The notes under the pieces: generated by a model | The model's input: the letters and a program-made list of their open reading frames with translations, nothing else | Databases searched by the model: none | What the model was told of the DNA's origin: nothing | DNA from: Mesorhizobium sp. | Lineage (GTDB): Bacteria; Pseudomonadota; Alphaproteobacteria; Rhizobiales; Rhizobiaceae | Direction of reading: 5' to 3' | Assembly (NCBI GenBank): GCA_004020315.1 | Contig: SAQG01000001.1 | Coordinates: 558,001 to 622,000, forward strand | DNA: 64,000 nt | Made by a program: the position numbers and the translations under genes | Shown here: positions 15,505-25,118 of the stretch, one piece after another | Layout of the letters: every line of letters begins with the position of its first letter | How positions within the stretch are numbered: position 1 is the first letter of the stretch

Positions 15505-16431
15505 ATGGTCACAAGGCTCTATACCCACCCGATCTTTCTCGAGCACATAACGCCGCCCGGTCATCCGGAGCGGCCGGACCGCCTGCGCGCCATCGAACGC
15601 GTGCTCGACGACGAGGCCTTTGCGGCCCTTGATCGTGCCGAGGCGCCGGAAGGCGACGAGGCCACCATCCTCTACGCACACCCGCAGGAATTCGTCGAAC
15701 GGGTCCGCGCTATGATACCGGATACCGGTATCGCTCGCGTCGACGCCGACACCACCGCCAGCCCTAAAAGCTGGCAGGCGGCCGTGACGGCGATCGGCGC
15801 CGCCAACGCCGCCGTCGACGATGTCTTTCGGGGCGACGTCGCCAATGTCTTTGTCGCCGCCCGGCCGCCTGGCCACCACGCCGAAAAGACGACGTCCATG
15901 GGCTTCTGCCTGTTCAACACCGCGGCGATCGCGGCGCGCTACGCGCAAAGGCAGCACCAGGCCGAGCGCGTTGCCATCGTCGACTGGGACGTGCACCACG
16001 GCAATGGCACGCAGGATATTTTCTGGGACGATCCGTCGGTGCTCTATTGTTCGACGCACCAGATGCCGCTTTATCCCGGGACTGGAGCCGTGAGTGAAAT
16101 TGGCGTCGGCAACATCGTCAACGCGCCGCTGGCGCCGCAGACCGGCAGCGAGGCTTTCCGCGACGCTTTCCTGTCGCGCATCTTGCCGGCGCTCGACAAT
16201 TTCGCGCCCGACCTCATCATAATTTCCGCCGGCTTCGACGCGCACCACCGCGATCCGCTGGCCGAGCTCAACCTGACCGAGGACGATTTCGACTGGGCAA
16301 CCGGCCAGTTGATGCAACGCGCCGGTCGCCACAGCGACAACCGGCTCGTCAGCCTGCTCGAGGGCGGCTACGATCTGCAGGGATTGGCATTTTCGGTCGC
16401 CGCCCATGTCGGGCGACTGATGAAAGGATAG
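15505..16431 (+). CDS. Histone deacetylase-like amidohydrolase
   Basis: 308 residues from ATG 15505; the open frame begins 66 bases earlier but MVTRLYTHP is the usual family N-terminus. Class II HDAC-like zinc hydrolase: active-site blocks RPPGHHAE, GFCLFNTAAIAA, VDWDVHHGNGTQ (Asp and His zinc ligands), SAGFDAHHRDPL and LEGGYD are all present. Bacterial relatives deacetylate acetylated polyamines or acetyl-lysine, and some are called acetoin utilisation proteins. It directly abuts xseB, whose ATG follows the stop codon, so the two are translationally coupled. Confidence 0.92.
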   Translation: MVTRLYTHPIFLEHITPPGHPERPDRLRAIERVLDDEAFAALDRAEAPEGDEATILYAHPQEFVERVRAMIPDTGIARVDADTTASPKSWQAAVTAIGAANAAVDDVFRGDVANVFVAARPPGHHAEKTTSMGFCLFNTAAIAARYAQRQHQAERVAIVDWDVHHGNGTQDIFWDDPSVLYCSTHQMPLYPGTGAVSEIGVGNIVNAPLAPQTGSEAFRDAFLSRILPALDNFAPDLIIISAGFDAHHRDPLAELNLTEDDFDWATGQLMQRAGRHSDNRLVSLLEGGYDLQGLAFSVAAHVGRLMKG

Positions 16432-16686
16432 ATGATGGCTGGTGAGACCAACGAAGACATCAAGGCAATGAGCTTCGAGCAGGCGCTCGACGCGCTGGAG
16501 AAAATCGTCGATGATCTGGAGCGCGGCGACGTGCCGCTCGATCAATCGATCCGCATCTATGAGCGCGGCGAGGCACTGAAGGTGCATTGCGATCGGTTGC
16601 TCAAAGCGGCCGAGGACAAGGTCGAAAAGATCAGGCTTTCGCGCGACGGCAAGCCGGTAGGGACAGAGCCGCTGGATGCGGAATAA
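16432..16686 (+). CDS. xseB: Exodeoxyribonuclease VII small subunit
   Basis: 84 residues, the normal length for XseB. The conserved core is [27 protein letters not shown] in two parts, then [25 protein letters not shown], a helical hairpin that packs on the XseA large subunit of exonuclease VII, which degrades single-stranded DNA to oligonucleotides. ATG 16432 is immediately after the deacetylase stop; a second ATG follows. The xseB-dxs proximity, with DUF2277 and pirin between them here, is common in alphaproteobacteria. xseA is not in the window. Confidence 0.95.
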   Translation: MMAGETNEDIKAMSFEQALDALEKIVDDLERGDVPLDQSIRIYERGEALKVHCDRLLKAAEDKVEKIRLSRDGKPVGTEPLDAE

Positions 16687-16754
16687 AGTATGATCCTGAA
16701 CCGAAGGTCCGCGTTAGCGGAAAGTGGGAACCGGTTTTCGGACAAGATCATACT
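16687..16754. repeat. Palindromic intergenic element (REP/RIME-like hairpin)
   Basis: Outer arms AGTATGATC (16687-16695) and GATCATACT (16746-16754) are perfect. The interior contains GAACCGAAGGTCC as in the 8550-8590 element, and a GGAACCGGTTTTC block also seen at 40201-40218. It begins directly after the xseB stop codon, so it could act as a 3' stabilising or terminating hairpin of that transcript. Confidence 0.7.
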
Positions 16755-16794
16755 CAAACAAGGATAAAAGCGAGACACGGAGGTCCGGAAAGCG

Positions 16795-17061
16795 ATGTGC
16801 AGAAACATCAAGACCCTGTTCAATTTTGATCCACCGGCGACGAATGAGGAAATCCGCGACGCGGCTCTTCAGTTCGTCCGCAAACTGAGCGGATCGACAC
16901 GGCCCTCGAAGCGAAATCAGGACGCCTTCGATCATGCCGTCGATGCCATTGCTGCGTCGGCTCGCGAGCTTCTCGATTCTCTCGAGACGACGCACCATCC
17001 GCGCAGTCGCGAGGAAGTGGCGGCCAAGGCGCGCGCAAAAGCGGCGATCCGCTTCGCCTGA
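16795..17061 (+). CDS. DUF2277 family protein
   Basis: 88 residues beginning MCRNIKTLFNFDPPAT, the hallmark N-terminus of DUF2277, followed by EEIRDAALQFVRKLSG and a helical region to the end. These are small, soluble, helical proteins of unknown function found widely in proteobacteria and actinobacteria. A GGAGG site lies upstream at about 16780-16784. It is 40 bases upstream of the pirin gene and probably co-transcribed. Confidence 0.9.
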   Translation: MCRNIKTLFNFDPPATNEEIRDAALQFVRKLSGSTRPSKRNQDAFDHAVDAIAASARELLDSLETTHHPRSREEVAAKARAKAAIRFA

Positions 17062-17101
17062 TTTGATGGCGACCGTGCATTGCCGCTGACAAGGAGGTTT
17101 C

Positions 17102-18022
17102 GTGAGCTTCTTCCCCGGAAACGACCCCCTGCCCGGTGACGCCTTCGCCAGCGACCAGATCGAACTGATGGTTATTCCCAACGCCAAGGACATTGGCGGC
17201 TTTCAGGTTCGCCGTGCCTTGCCGACCGCCAGGCGTCGGCTGGTCGGTCCCTTCATCTTCTTCGATCGCATAGGCCCGGCGATTTTGCGGGCCGGCCAGG
17301 CGCTCGATGTCCGTCCGCATCCGCATATCGGCCTATCGACGGTCACTTACCTGTTCGACGGCAAGATCAGGCATCGCGATTCGCTCGGCACCGAAATGGT
17401 AATCCAGCCCGGTGACGTGAATCTGATGACCGCCGGCCGCGGTATCGTCCATTCCGAGCGTACGCCACAGGAGCTGCGCGGCGCGCCGATGTCGGTTTCC
17501 GGCCTGCAGACATGGCTGGCGCTGCCCGACGACAAGGAGGAGGTCGACCCGATCTTCGCGAATACGGCGGCAATGCGTCTGCCCGACATCGACGCCGAAG
17601 GCGTCAGCGGGCGCGTCGTCATCGGCGCGTTTTCCGGGCTGCGGTCTCCGGTCGCGACCGCATCGGATACGCTCTACGCAGACCTCAGCCTGGCGCCCGG
17701 CGCCAGCGTGAAAATCCCTGCCGATGCCGAGGAGCGCGCCCTCTATACATTAGAAGGCGAGGTATCGATCACCGGCGATCGCTTTCCGGCGGAGCGACTG
17801 CTGGTGTTCCGGCCCGGCGACGAGATCGTCGTGTCGTCTGAGGGAGGCGCCCACTTCATGCTGTTCGGCGGTGCCTCACTCGGCTCCAAGCGCTACATCT
17901 GGTGGAATTTCGTGTCATCGTCGAAGGAACGCATCGAACAGGCGAAAGAAGAGTGGAAGACAGGCCGCTTCGATATCGTTCCTGGAGATGAAGAAGAGTT
18001 CATTCCGCTGCCGGACAATTAG
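17102..18022 (+). CDS. Pirin family protein
   Basis: 306 residues starting at GTG 17102, chosen because AAGGAGG sits 6 bases upstream. Bicupin of the pirin family: the N-terminal cupin has PHPHIGLSTVTYLFDG and GRGIVHSE metal-ligand blocks, then SGLQTWLALP; a pirin C-terminal domain follows (SLAPGASVKIP, ERALYTLEGEVSI, LLVFRPGDEI) ending SKRYIWWNFVSSSKERIEQAKEEW. Some pirins are quercetin dioxygenases, others regulate metabolic enzymes; the role here is unknown. It lies between DUF2277 and dxs. Confidence 0.92.
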   Translation: MSFFPGNDPLPGDAFASDQIELMVIPNAKDIGGFQVRRALPTARRRLVGPFIFFDRIGPAILRAGQALDVRPHPHIGLSTVTYLFDGKIRHRDSLGTEMVIQPGDVNLMTAGRGIVHSERTPQELRGAPMSVSGLQTWLALPDDKEEVDPIFANTAAMRLPDIDAEGVSGRVVIGAFSGLRSPVATASDTLYADLSLAPGASVKIPADAEERALYTLEGEVSITGDRFPAERLLVFRPGDEIVVSSEGGAHFMLFGGASLGSKRYIWWNFVSSSKERIEQAKEEWKTGRFDIVPGDEEEFIPLPDN

Positions 18023-18047
18023 AGCGCCGCGCGTCCCTCTGGACGCG
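18023..18047. repeat. Short hairpin after pirin gene, related to the 9053 element
   Basis: CGCGTCC (18030-18036), loop CTCT, GGACGCG (18041-18047), immediately after the pirin stop codon. The flanking AGAGCGCCGCGCGTCC matches the start of the intergenic element before aroC. It lacks a U-tract, so a terminator role is uncertain. Confidence 0.55.
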
Positions 18048-18128
18048 TAAACGAAACCCTAACACTTTGAATCTACGCCGCGTCACTCACACGCATTTAC
18101 ATTCGCCGGCCAGCGGCCTATTTCGCAC

Positions 18129-20069
18129 ATGAATAAAAAGCAGGCCCTACCACCAGTGAACGCAAAGCTCCATACGCCACTTCTCGACAAGGTCCGCATC
18201 CCGGCCGACCTCAGGACGCTTGACGAACGTGATCTGCCGCAATTGGCATCGGAGCTTCGCACCGAGTTGATCGACGCGGTGTCCCACACCGGCGGACATC
18301 TCGGTGCTGGCCTTGGCGTGGTCGAACTGACGGTGGCATTGCACTATGTCTTCAACACGCCGGACGACCGGCTGATCTGGGATGTCGGTCACCAGGCCTA
18401 TCCGCACAAGATCCTGACCGGCCGCCGCGACCGTATCCGCACGCTGCGGCAAGAGGGCGGCCTGTCCGGTTTCACCCAGCGCGCCGAGAGCGAATACGAT
18501 CCGTTCGGCGCCGCCCACTCCTCGACCTCGATTTCCGCCGGCCTCGGCATGGCAATGGCCCGCGATCTCTCCGGTGGCCGCAACAATGTCATTGCCGTTA
18601 TCGGCGATGGCGCCATGTCGGCCGGCATGGCTTATGAGGCGATGAACAATGCTGGCGCGCTCGATGCCCGTCTGATCGTCATCCTCAACGACAACGACAT
18701 GTCGATCGCTCCGCCGACCGGCGCAATGAGCGCCTATCTGGCCCGCCTGGCGTCGGGCAAGGCCTATCTGGGCTTGCGCGATTTCGGCAAGAAGCTGACC
18801 TCATATCTCGGCGCGCGCGCCGATCGCGCCATCAAGCGGGCGGTCGAGCATGCGCGCGGCTACGTCACCGGCGGCACGCTGTTCGAGGAAATGGGTTTTT
18901 ATCACATCGGCCCGATCGACGGTCACAATCTCGAGCACCTGATCCCGGTGCTGAAGAACGTCCGCGACAATGCCGACGGCCCGGTGCTGATCCACGTCGT
19001 GACCCAGAAGGGCAAGGGGTATGGACCGGCAGAGGCGGCCGCCGACAAATATCACGGCGTCAACAAATTCGACGTCATCACCGGCGCGCAGGCCAAGGCG
19101 CCGGCCAACGCGCCGAGCTATACGAAGGTCTTTGCCGAAAGCCTGATCCAGGAAGGCCGGGAAGATGATCGCATCGTCGCCATCACCGCCGCCATGCCGA
19201 ACGGCACCGGCCTCGACCTGTTCGGCGAGGCGTTCCCGTCGAGGACCTTCGATGTCGGTATCGCCGAGCAACACGCGGTGACTTTTGCCGCCGGCCTTGC
19301 CTCGGAAGGCTTCAAACCGTTCGCGGCGATCTATTCGACCTTCCTGCAACGCGCCTATGACCAGGTCGTCCACGACGTGGCGATCCAGAAACTGCCGGTG
19401 CGCTTTCCGATCGATCGCGCCGGCTTCGTCGGGGCCGACGGGGCGACCCATTGCGGCGCCTTCGATACGACTTTTTTGGCGACGCTGCCCGGTTTCGTCG
19501 TCATGGCCGCAGCGGACGAGGCGGAACTGCGCCACATGGTGCGCACGGCGGCAAGCTATGATGAAGGTCCCATCGCGTTCCGCTACCCGCGCGGCAACGG
19601 CGTCGGCGTCGACCTGCCGGAGCGTGGCTCGGTTCTCGAAATCGGCAAGGGCCGTATCGTCAGGGAGGGCACCAAGGTGGCGCTGCTTTCCTTCGGCACG
19701 CGGCTGCAGGATTGCCTGATTGCGGCCGAGGAACTCGGCGCGGCAGGGCTTTCCACCACGGTCGCCGATGCTCGCTTCGCCAAGCCGCTCGATGAGGACC
19801 TGATCCGGCGGCTGGCGCGCTCGCACGAGGTGCTGGTAACAGTGGAGGAGGGCGCAGTCGGCGGCTTCGCCAGCCATGTGCTGCAATTCCTGGCCCATGA
19901 AGGGCTGCTGGAAAACGGCTTGAAGGTACGCCCGCTTGTGTTGCCCGACACCTTCGTCGATCACGCCAAGCCCGAAAAGATGTATGCCGACGCCGGACTG
20001 GATGCCGCCGGTATCGTGCGCACCGTCTTCGTGGCGCTGGGACACACCGCCAGCGCGCAAAGCGCCTGA
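18129..20069 (+). CDS. dxs: 1-deoxy-D-xylulose-5-phosphate synthase
   Basis: 646 residues, the normal length. First enzyme of the MEP isoprenoid pathway: condenses pyruvate and glyceraldehyde 3-phosphate with thiamine diphosphate. Visible blocks: [17 protein letters not shown] (catalytic His region), [11 protein letters not shown], the ThDP motif [16 protein letters not shown] with NDNDMSI, the transketolase pyrimidine-binding block [15 protein letters not shown], and the C-terminal transketolase domain ([14 protein letters not shown]). ispH, the last enzyme of the same pathway, is at 36523-37533, and CtaB in the cox cluster uses the farnesyl product. Confidence 0.98.
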   Translation: MNKKQALPPVNAKLHTPLLDKVRIPADLRTLDERDLPQLASELRTELIDAVSHTGGHLGAGLGVVELTVALHYVFNTPDDRLIWDVGHQAYPHKILTGRRDRIRTLRQEGGLSGFTQRAESEYDPFGAAHSSTSISAGLGMAMARDLSGGRNNVIAVIGDGAMSAGMAYEAMNNAGALDARLIVILNDNDMSIAPPTGAMSAYLARLASGKAYLGLRDFGKKLTSYLGARADRAIKRAVEHARGYVTGGTLFEEMGFYHIGPIDGHNLEHLIPVLKNVRDNADGPVLIHVVTQKGKGYGPAEAAADKYHGVNKFDVITGAQAKAPANAPSYTKVFAESLIQEGREDDRIVAITAAMPNGTGLDLFGEAFPSRTFDVGIAEQHAVTFAAGLASEGFKPFAAIYSTFLQRAYDQVVHDVAIQKLPVRFPIDRAGFVGADGATHCGAFDTTFLATLPGFVVMAAADEAELRHMVRTAASYDEGPIAFRYPRGNGVGVDLPERGSVLEIGKGRIVREGTKVALLSFGTRLQDCLIAAEELGAAGLSTTVADARFAKPLDEDLIRRLARSHEVLVTVEEGAVGGFASHVLQFLAHEGLLENGLKVRPLVLPDTFVDHAKPEKMYADAGLDAAGIVRTVFVALGHTASAQSA

Positions 20070-20347
20070 ACCAAAATCTCAACGGCTTGAATCAGCTTCC
20101 CGACGCGCGGTCACAACTGACTGTTTGTGTTGTCATTTTGGCTTTCGCCTACGGTGCATCATGAGGCCGCGGTGGCACTTTTGACGCACGGGCTTTCATC
20201 GCTTCCGCTATCATCTCCGTAACCTGCCTCGTCCGCACCTCAGTTCAATGCCTTCTCCTCCCGATATTACGAGAACCCGATTTAGTGTGATGCCGCTGCT
20301 GTGAGAACCTGCTACCCTGACTCGCCGTAAAGACAGGCTAGCCGCAC

Positions 20348-22198
20348 ATGGAACGGAGACTTAGCGCAATACTTGCCGCCGATGTGGTCGGTTACAGCCG
20401 GCTCATGGGTCTCGACGAGGGCGGTACGCTTTCGGCGCTCAAGACGCATCGGCGAGATCTGGTCGACGGCAAGATCACCGAGCACCAGGGCCGGATCGTG
20501 AAACTCACCGGCGACGGCATGCTGGTGGAGTTCCAGAGCGTGGTGAACGCGGTCGCCTGCGCGACTGACATCCAGCGCAGGATGCGCGAGCGCAACGCCG
20601 ACGTGCAAGAGGAGCGCCGCATCGAATTTCGCATCGGCATCAATCTTGGCGACATTATCTTCGATGACAACGACATCTATGGCGACGGCGTCAACGTTGC
20701 GGCGCGAATTGAAAGCATCGCCCGGCCCGGAGGCATCGCAATCTCCGGCACGGTTCGCGACCATCTCGGCAAGAATCTTGACCTCGACTTCGAGGACACG
20801 GGGGAACATGAACTCAAGAACATCGACCGGCCGGTCAGAATCTACCATGTCGCACTCGCCGCGCCATTCGAGGACAGCGCGGTGACAGCATCGCCCGAAA
20901 TGCGCGTAAAGGAAAAACCTTCAATAGCCGTCCTGCCATTCACAAATATGAGCGGCGACCCCGAGCAGGAGTATTTCTCCGACGGAATTACCGAAGACAT
21001 CATCACCGACCTGTCGAAAATCTCTGGACTCCACGTGCTCGCCCGCAACACGGTATTCACCTACAAGGGCAAGCCGGTCAAGGTGCAGCAAGTTGCGCGG
21101 GAACTCGGCGTCAAATTCGTGCTGGAGGGGAGTGTACGGAAGGCCGGTCAGCGCGTCCGCATCACGGGACAGCTTATCGACGGGGCGGATGGCGGCCACG
21201 TCTGGGCCGACCGATACGACCGTGAACTCACCGACATCTTCGCCATCCAGGACGAGATTACCCACACCATAGTCGATCAGCTCAAGGTCAAGCTGCTGCC
21301 GGCCGAAAAAAAGGCGATCAAGGCGGCTCCCACTCAGAACGTCGAGGCCTATACCTACTATCTAAGGGGGAGAGAATTTTTCCACCGGACGTCCAAGACC
21401 TACTATGTCCTGGCGAAGCGGATGTTCGGCAAGGCAATCGAGCTTGATCCTCTTTATGCGCGCGCCTACGCGGGCATCGCTGACTGCGACTCCTTTCTAT
21501 TCCTCTATTACGACGAGAAGGTCTCCCTCGAGAGCATTCTCGCCAACAGCGGCAAGGCGCTCGATATCGAAAGTGGGCTGGCCGAAGCACACGCGTCGCG
21601 TGGTCTCGCTTTCTCGGTTAGCCAAAAATATGAGGAGGCCGAAAAAGAATTCGAACAGGCTATCGCAAGTGATCCCAATCTGTTCGAAGCGCACTATTTC
21701 TACGCGCGCGCCTGCTATGCGCAAGGCGAGCTCAAGCAGGCTGCCCACCATTACGAACGGGCCGCCGAGATCAAGCCCGATGATTACCAATCTGTTCTTC
21801 TGCTTATGCAGGTTTATCATTCTCTAGGGCGGCCGGAAGACGAAAGGGGTGCGGCCCGCAAAGGCGTCGAACGCGCCGAGCGCGAATTGGCAAAGTATCC
21901 TGAAAACCCCCGGCCAGCCTATCTCGGCGCATCTGCCCTCGCCTTCCTTGGAGAAATCGAGCGTGCGAAGGAATGGTCCGCACGCGCTCTGGCCATCGAT
22001 CCAGACGATATCCTGACCCAATACAACGTCGCCTGCTTCTACTGCATTTTAGGCGAACTTGATCGTGCGCTCGATCTCCTGGAACGCCTGCTACCTGATG
22101 CCAACCACGAAACCAAGGCGTGGGTGAAGCAGGATTCCGACTTCGCGCCACTGCACGGGCATCCGCGCTGGCAGCGCGTATTGGCGTTGGCAGCTTAG
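20348..22198 (+). CDS. Class III adenylate/guanylate cyclase with TolB-like and TPR regions
   Basis: 616 residues. Residues 1-170 are a class III nucleotide cyclase catalytic domain: metal aspartates D12 (LAADVVGYSRLM) and D56 (LTGDGMLVEF), then YGDGVNVAARIE for the transition-state Asn/Arg. Residues about 195-320 hold a TolB N-terminal-like domain (IAVLPFTNMSGDPEQEYFSDGI, LGVKFVLEGSVRK). The rest is TPR repeats (ALDIESGLAEAHASRG, AIASDPNLFEAHYFYA). No membrane helices, so cytosolic. Rhizobial genomes carry many such cyclases; the signal sensed is unknown. It and the GFA gene interrupt the space between dxs and tlyA. Confidence 0.92.
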   Translation: MERRLSAILAADVVGYSRLMGLDEGGTLSALKTHRRDLVDGKITEHQGRIVKLTGDGMLVEFQSVVNAVACATDIQRRMRERNADVQEERRIEFRIGINLGDIIFDDNDIYGDGVNVAARIESIARPGGIAISGTVRDHLGKNLDLDFEDTGEHELKNIDRPVRIYHVALAAPFEDSAVTASPEMRVKEKPSIAVLPFTNMSGDPEQEYFSDGITEDIITDLSKISGLHVLARNTVFTYKGKPVKVQQVARELGVKFVLEGSVRKAGQRVRITGQLIDGADGGHVWADRYDRELTDIFAIQDEITHTIVDQLKVKLLPAEKKAIKAAPTQNVEAYTYYLRGREFFHRTSKTYYVLAKRMFGKAIELDPLYARAYAGIADCDSFLFLYYDEKVSLESILANSGKALDIESGLAEAHASRGLAFSVSQKYEEAEKEFEQAIASDPNLFEAHYFYARACYAQGELKQAAHHYERAAEIKPDDYQSVLLLMQVYHSLGRPEDERGAARKGVERAERELAKYPENPRPAYLGASALAFLGEIERAKEWSARALAIDPDDILTQYNVACFYCILGELDRALDLLERLLPDANHETKAWVKQDSDFAPLHGHPRWQRVLALAA

Positions 22199-22426
22199 CC
22201 ATTGAGCCCTGCCTCACAGCGATGAGCGGCCACAGCACTTTGCGGCACAATCGTGTCTCTCAGGGAGGATGAATAGCCACTAAACATACCTTTGGCGACA
22301 TTTGTGCCAGTGGCGGTCGGGGACCGCTCAGGGTCATGGGCGTGAATTCGGCCGGGCGCGAACGAACCTCCGCCATGGGGGTCATCTTCCGCCCTTTCGC
22401 ACCGGTACTGAGTGTCGGATTTTCCA

Positions 22427-22828
22427 CTAGAACCACATATCGCGCACGCAGCGACCATCGCGCGGCAGATCCTCGAATGTATGGAGACCATCGAAATGGT
22501 CGATTAGCAGGTCGGCGACGGCGTCAGGCGGCGCAAGCCTCACATTGACGGCGATCCGAGTGCGACCGGCGGCACTGGCGCGCAAGCCACGCCAGGCCAG
22601 AACGCAGGCACATGTCGGACAGAACAGAATCTCGAGCGACGGGGCCTCCTTTCCGGCGCGCGTATAAGCACTTGTCGGTCCCGCAATGCGGATGCGTTCG
22701 TCAACATAATCGTAAGCCCACAGCGCGCCATAGCGGCGGCAAAGCGTGCAATTGCAGGCTGTGATCGAGCCGGGATCGCCCTCCAACGTCCAGTGGGCCG
22801 CGCCACAATGGCAGCTTCCGGTCAGCAT
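22427..22828 (-). CDS. GFA family zinc-binding protein (Gfa-like, DUF636)
   Basis: 133 residues. The family zinc cysteines are visible: C6-H-C8 in GSCHCGA, C25-x-C27 ... C30 in ACNCTLCRR, and C70-x2-C73 with C75 in FCPTCACVL. The family is named after glutathione-dependent formaldehyde-activating enzyme, but most members have no proven substrate. It opposes the flanking genes on the plus strand and stands as a single gene. Confidence 0.9.
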   Translation of the reverse strand: MLTGSCHCGAAHWTLEGDPGSITACNCTLCRRYGALWAYDYVDERIRIAGPTSAYTRAGKEAPSLEILFCPTCACVLAWRGLRASAAGRTRIAVNVRLAPPDAVADLLIDHFDGLHTFEDLPRDGRCVRDMWF

Positions 22829-23001
22829 CCGTCCTCCTCACATTCTGGCAGCAAACGACCTGTCCTTCCCCACATTGTGCCGGACCTGGTGCGATATTCA
22901 ACAGATTGTGGGGCGGCCTGATGCGCGAGCCGCTTTCCGAAGATATTCGTTATCGTTCCCAATATCCTTGCCTTCGTGACAGGGTTTCGCCATGAAGGCC
23001 G

Positions 23002-23796
23002 ATGAACTCCCCTTTGCCAGCCAGCACGCGCCAGCGGCTCGACGAACTCCTCGTCGCGCGCGGCCTGTTCCCCAGCCGCTCTCGCGCCCGCGACGCGATC
23101 GAGCGCGGTACCGTGACGGTCGATGGCGTCATCGCCCGCAAGCCCGGCCAGACCGTCCTGGCTGATTGCCTCATCGCCGTCGACGATCCGGCCCAGGGCT
23201 ATGTGTCGCGTGCTGCGCTGAAGCTGATCGCCGGGCTCGATCATTTCCGTCTCGATCCAGCTGGCAGCGAAGCGCTCGACGTCGGCGCCTCGACCGGAGG
23301 CTTCACTCAGGTCTTGCTCGAACGCGGCGCGGCGCATGTCACGGCGATCGATGTCGGGCATGGCCAGATACATCCGGATATCGCTGGCGATCCGCGCGTG
23401 ACGGTGATCGAGGGATTGAACGCCCGTGATCTTTCCGCCGCCGATCTTGCCGATCGCATTCCGGACTTTATCGTCTCCGATGTCAGCTTCATCTCGTTGA
23501 AACTGGCGCTGCCGCCGGCGCTCGCCATTGCCGGGAGCGGCGCCAGAGCAATATTTCTGGTCAAGCCGCAATTCGAGGCGGGCCGCGAGGCGATCGGCAA
23601 GGGCGGCTTGCTGAAAGATCCATACGACGCCGCGCGGATTGCCGGCCTGCTGCAGGACTGGCTCGACGGCGTCCCAGGCTGGCGCTCGCTGGGACTGCAT
23701 CTGTCGCCGATCGAAGGCGGCGACGGCAACCGCGAGTTCTTGCTCGCCGGGATCAAGGACGCCGGAGTCGAGAACAGGGGTCTTGGAGGCCGATGA
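23002..23796 (+). CDS. tlyA: TlyA family 2'-O-methyltransferase (rRNA cytidine) / hemolysin-like
   Basis: 264 residues. An S4 RNA-binding domain occupies about residues 9-70 (RLDELLVARGLFPSRSRARDAI), followed by an FtsJ/RrmJ-type Rossmann methyltransferase with the SAM loop DVGASTGGFTQVLLERGA, DVGHGQIH, SDVSFISL and LVKPQFEAGR. TlyA proteins 2'-O-methylate cytidines in 16S/23S rRNA. The gene overlaps the next methyltransferase by 4 bases (ATGA at 23793), so the two RNA-modifying genes form a coupled pair. Confidence 0.95.
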   Translation: MNSPLPASTRQRLDELLVARGLFPSRSRARDAIERGTVTVDGVIARKPGQTVLADCLIAVDDPAQGYVSRAALKLIAGLDHFRLDPAGSEALDVGASTGGFTQVLLERGAAHVTAIDVGHGQIHPDIAGDPRVTVIEGLNARDLSAADLADRIPDFIVSDVSFISLKLALPPALAIAGSGARAIFLVKPQFEAGREAIGKGGLLKDPYDAARIAGLLQDWLDGVPGWRSLGLHLSPIEGGDGNREFLLAGIKDAGVENRGLGGR

Positions 23797-25034
23797 ACGC
23801 GCGCTTCACGATCACAAGACTGGGATCCCAGGCCGACGGCGTCGCCGAGACCGAAACCGGCGAGCTTTTCATTCCGTTCACGCTGCCCGGCGAAACCGTC
23901 ACCGCCGCGCGCGAAAAGGATCGCGCCACGTTGATGTCGGTGTTGGAGGCTTCGCCGCTTCGTATCGAGCCCGCCTGTCGGCATTTCACCGAATGCGGCG
24001 GCTGCGCCATCCAGCATCTCGAGGCCGAAGCCTATCACCGGTGGAAGCGCGACAAGGTTGCGCATGCGCTCAACAGCAAGGGCATCACATGCGACATTGA
24101 CGCGCTGGTGCCGTGCGAGCCGCAGACGCGTCGGCGCGTCGTGTTCACCGCCCGGCGGAGCGAGGCCGGCATGCTGCTCGGATTCGTTCGGGCGCTGTCG
24201 TCCGAAGTCATTCCCATTGAGGAATGCCCGATCTCGCTGCCCGAGATCGTCGCAAAGCTCGACGGTCTGAAAGCACTCGCCGAATTGGTTTGCGCAACGA
24301 CGAAATCGTTCCGCATGACGGTCACTGCGACCGGTTCCGGCCTTGATGTCGCGGTTCACGAGTCCGGCAAGCTCGGCGAGAACCAGCGCCGCGTCGCCTC
24401 CAATTTCGTCATCGCTCAGGGGCTGGCCAGGCTTTCGATCGATGCCGAGATCATCATCGAGCCCAAAAAGCCGGTTGTCACCTTCGGTGGCATTGCCGTT
24501 GCGGTGCCGCCGGGCGCCTTCCTGCAGGCCACCGAGGCCGCCGAGCAGGCGATGGCGGACATCGTCGGCCGGCACCTCGCGCGCGCCAAAAAGGTCGCCG
24601 ACCTCTTCGCCGGCGGCGGCAGCTTTGCGCCACGCCTCGCCGCGAAGTCGGAGGTCCATGCGGTGGAGGGCGATGCGGCTGCGCTTTCGGCGCTCGACCG
24701 GGCGTTCCGTTTCGCCAGCGGTCTGAAACGGGTGACCAGCGAACGCCGCGACCTGTTCCGGCGGCCGCTCACATTCAAGGAGTTGAATGCCTTTGATGGT
24801 GTCGTCTTCGATCCACCCCGCGCCGGCGCCGAGGACCAGTCGAAGCAGATCGCCCGATCCGACGTGCCCTTTATCGCAGCGGTTTCCTGCAATCCGGTGA
24901 CGCTGGCGCGCGACCTGCGCATCCTCATCGACGGCGGCTACACGCTGAAAAGCGTGACGCCGATCGACCAGTTCCTGTGGTCGCCGCATGTCGAGGCGGT
25001 CGCGCTTCTGGAGAAGCCGAGGCGAAGGCGGTAA
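23793..25034 (+). CDS. Class I SAM-dependent RNA methyltransferase (TrmA/RlmCD family)
   Basis: 413 residues. A short TRAM-like N-terminus (ITRLGSQADGVAETETGELFIPFTLPGE) precedes an iron-sulfur cysteine cluster C58...C64-GGC67, as in RumA/RlmD. The catalytic part has the SAM loop VADLFAGGGSFAPRLA, DPPRAGAED and the nucleophile block AVSCNPVTLARD. These enzymes make 5-methyluridine in rRNA or tRNA; which base is modified here cannot be told. Spacing between the first cysteines and the missing fourth cysteine nearby make cluster integrity worth checking. Starts within the tlyA stop. Confidence 0.92.
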   Translation: MNARFTITRLGSQADGVAETETGELFIPFTLPGETVTAAREKDRATLMSVLEASPLRIEPACRHFTECGGCAIQHLEAEAYHRWKRDKVAHALNSKGITCDIDALVPCEPQTRRRVVFTARRSEAGMLLGFVRALSSEVIPIEECPISLPEIVAKLDGLKALAELVCATTKSFRMTVTATGSGLDVAVHESGKLGENQRRVASNFVIAQGLARLSIDAEIIIEPKKPVVTFGGIAVAVPPGAFLQATEAAEQAMADIVGRHLARAKKVADLFAGGGSFAPRLAAKSEVHAVEGDAAALSALDRAFRFASGLKRVTSERRDLFRRPLTFKELNAFDGVVFDPPRAGAEDQSKQIARSDVPFIAAVSCNPVTLARDLRILIDGGYTLKSVTPIDQFLWSPHVEAVALLEKPRRRR

Positions 25035-25118
25035 AGGTCTACATTTGTTGAGCTTGAATTTCGCGTAGAATGAGCATATTTTGATCGTATCCTGTTCAAA
25101 ATGTGCTAGGAACCTGTT

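Noticed and set aside
15190..16587. A 465-codon minus-strand frame over the deacetylase and TetR region.
   Set aside because: It is opposite to the well-supported deacetylase and xseB genes and shows no family features.
25081..25109. A TTGATC-N17-TGCTAG promoter for the Xre/RES genes.
   Set aside because: The predicted transcript would start about at the ATG, removing the ribosome site; not called as a separate feature.
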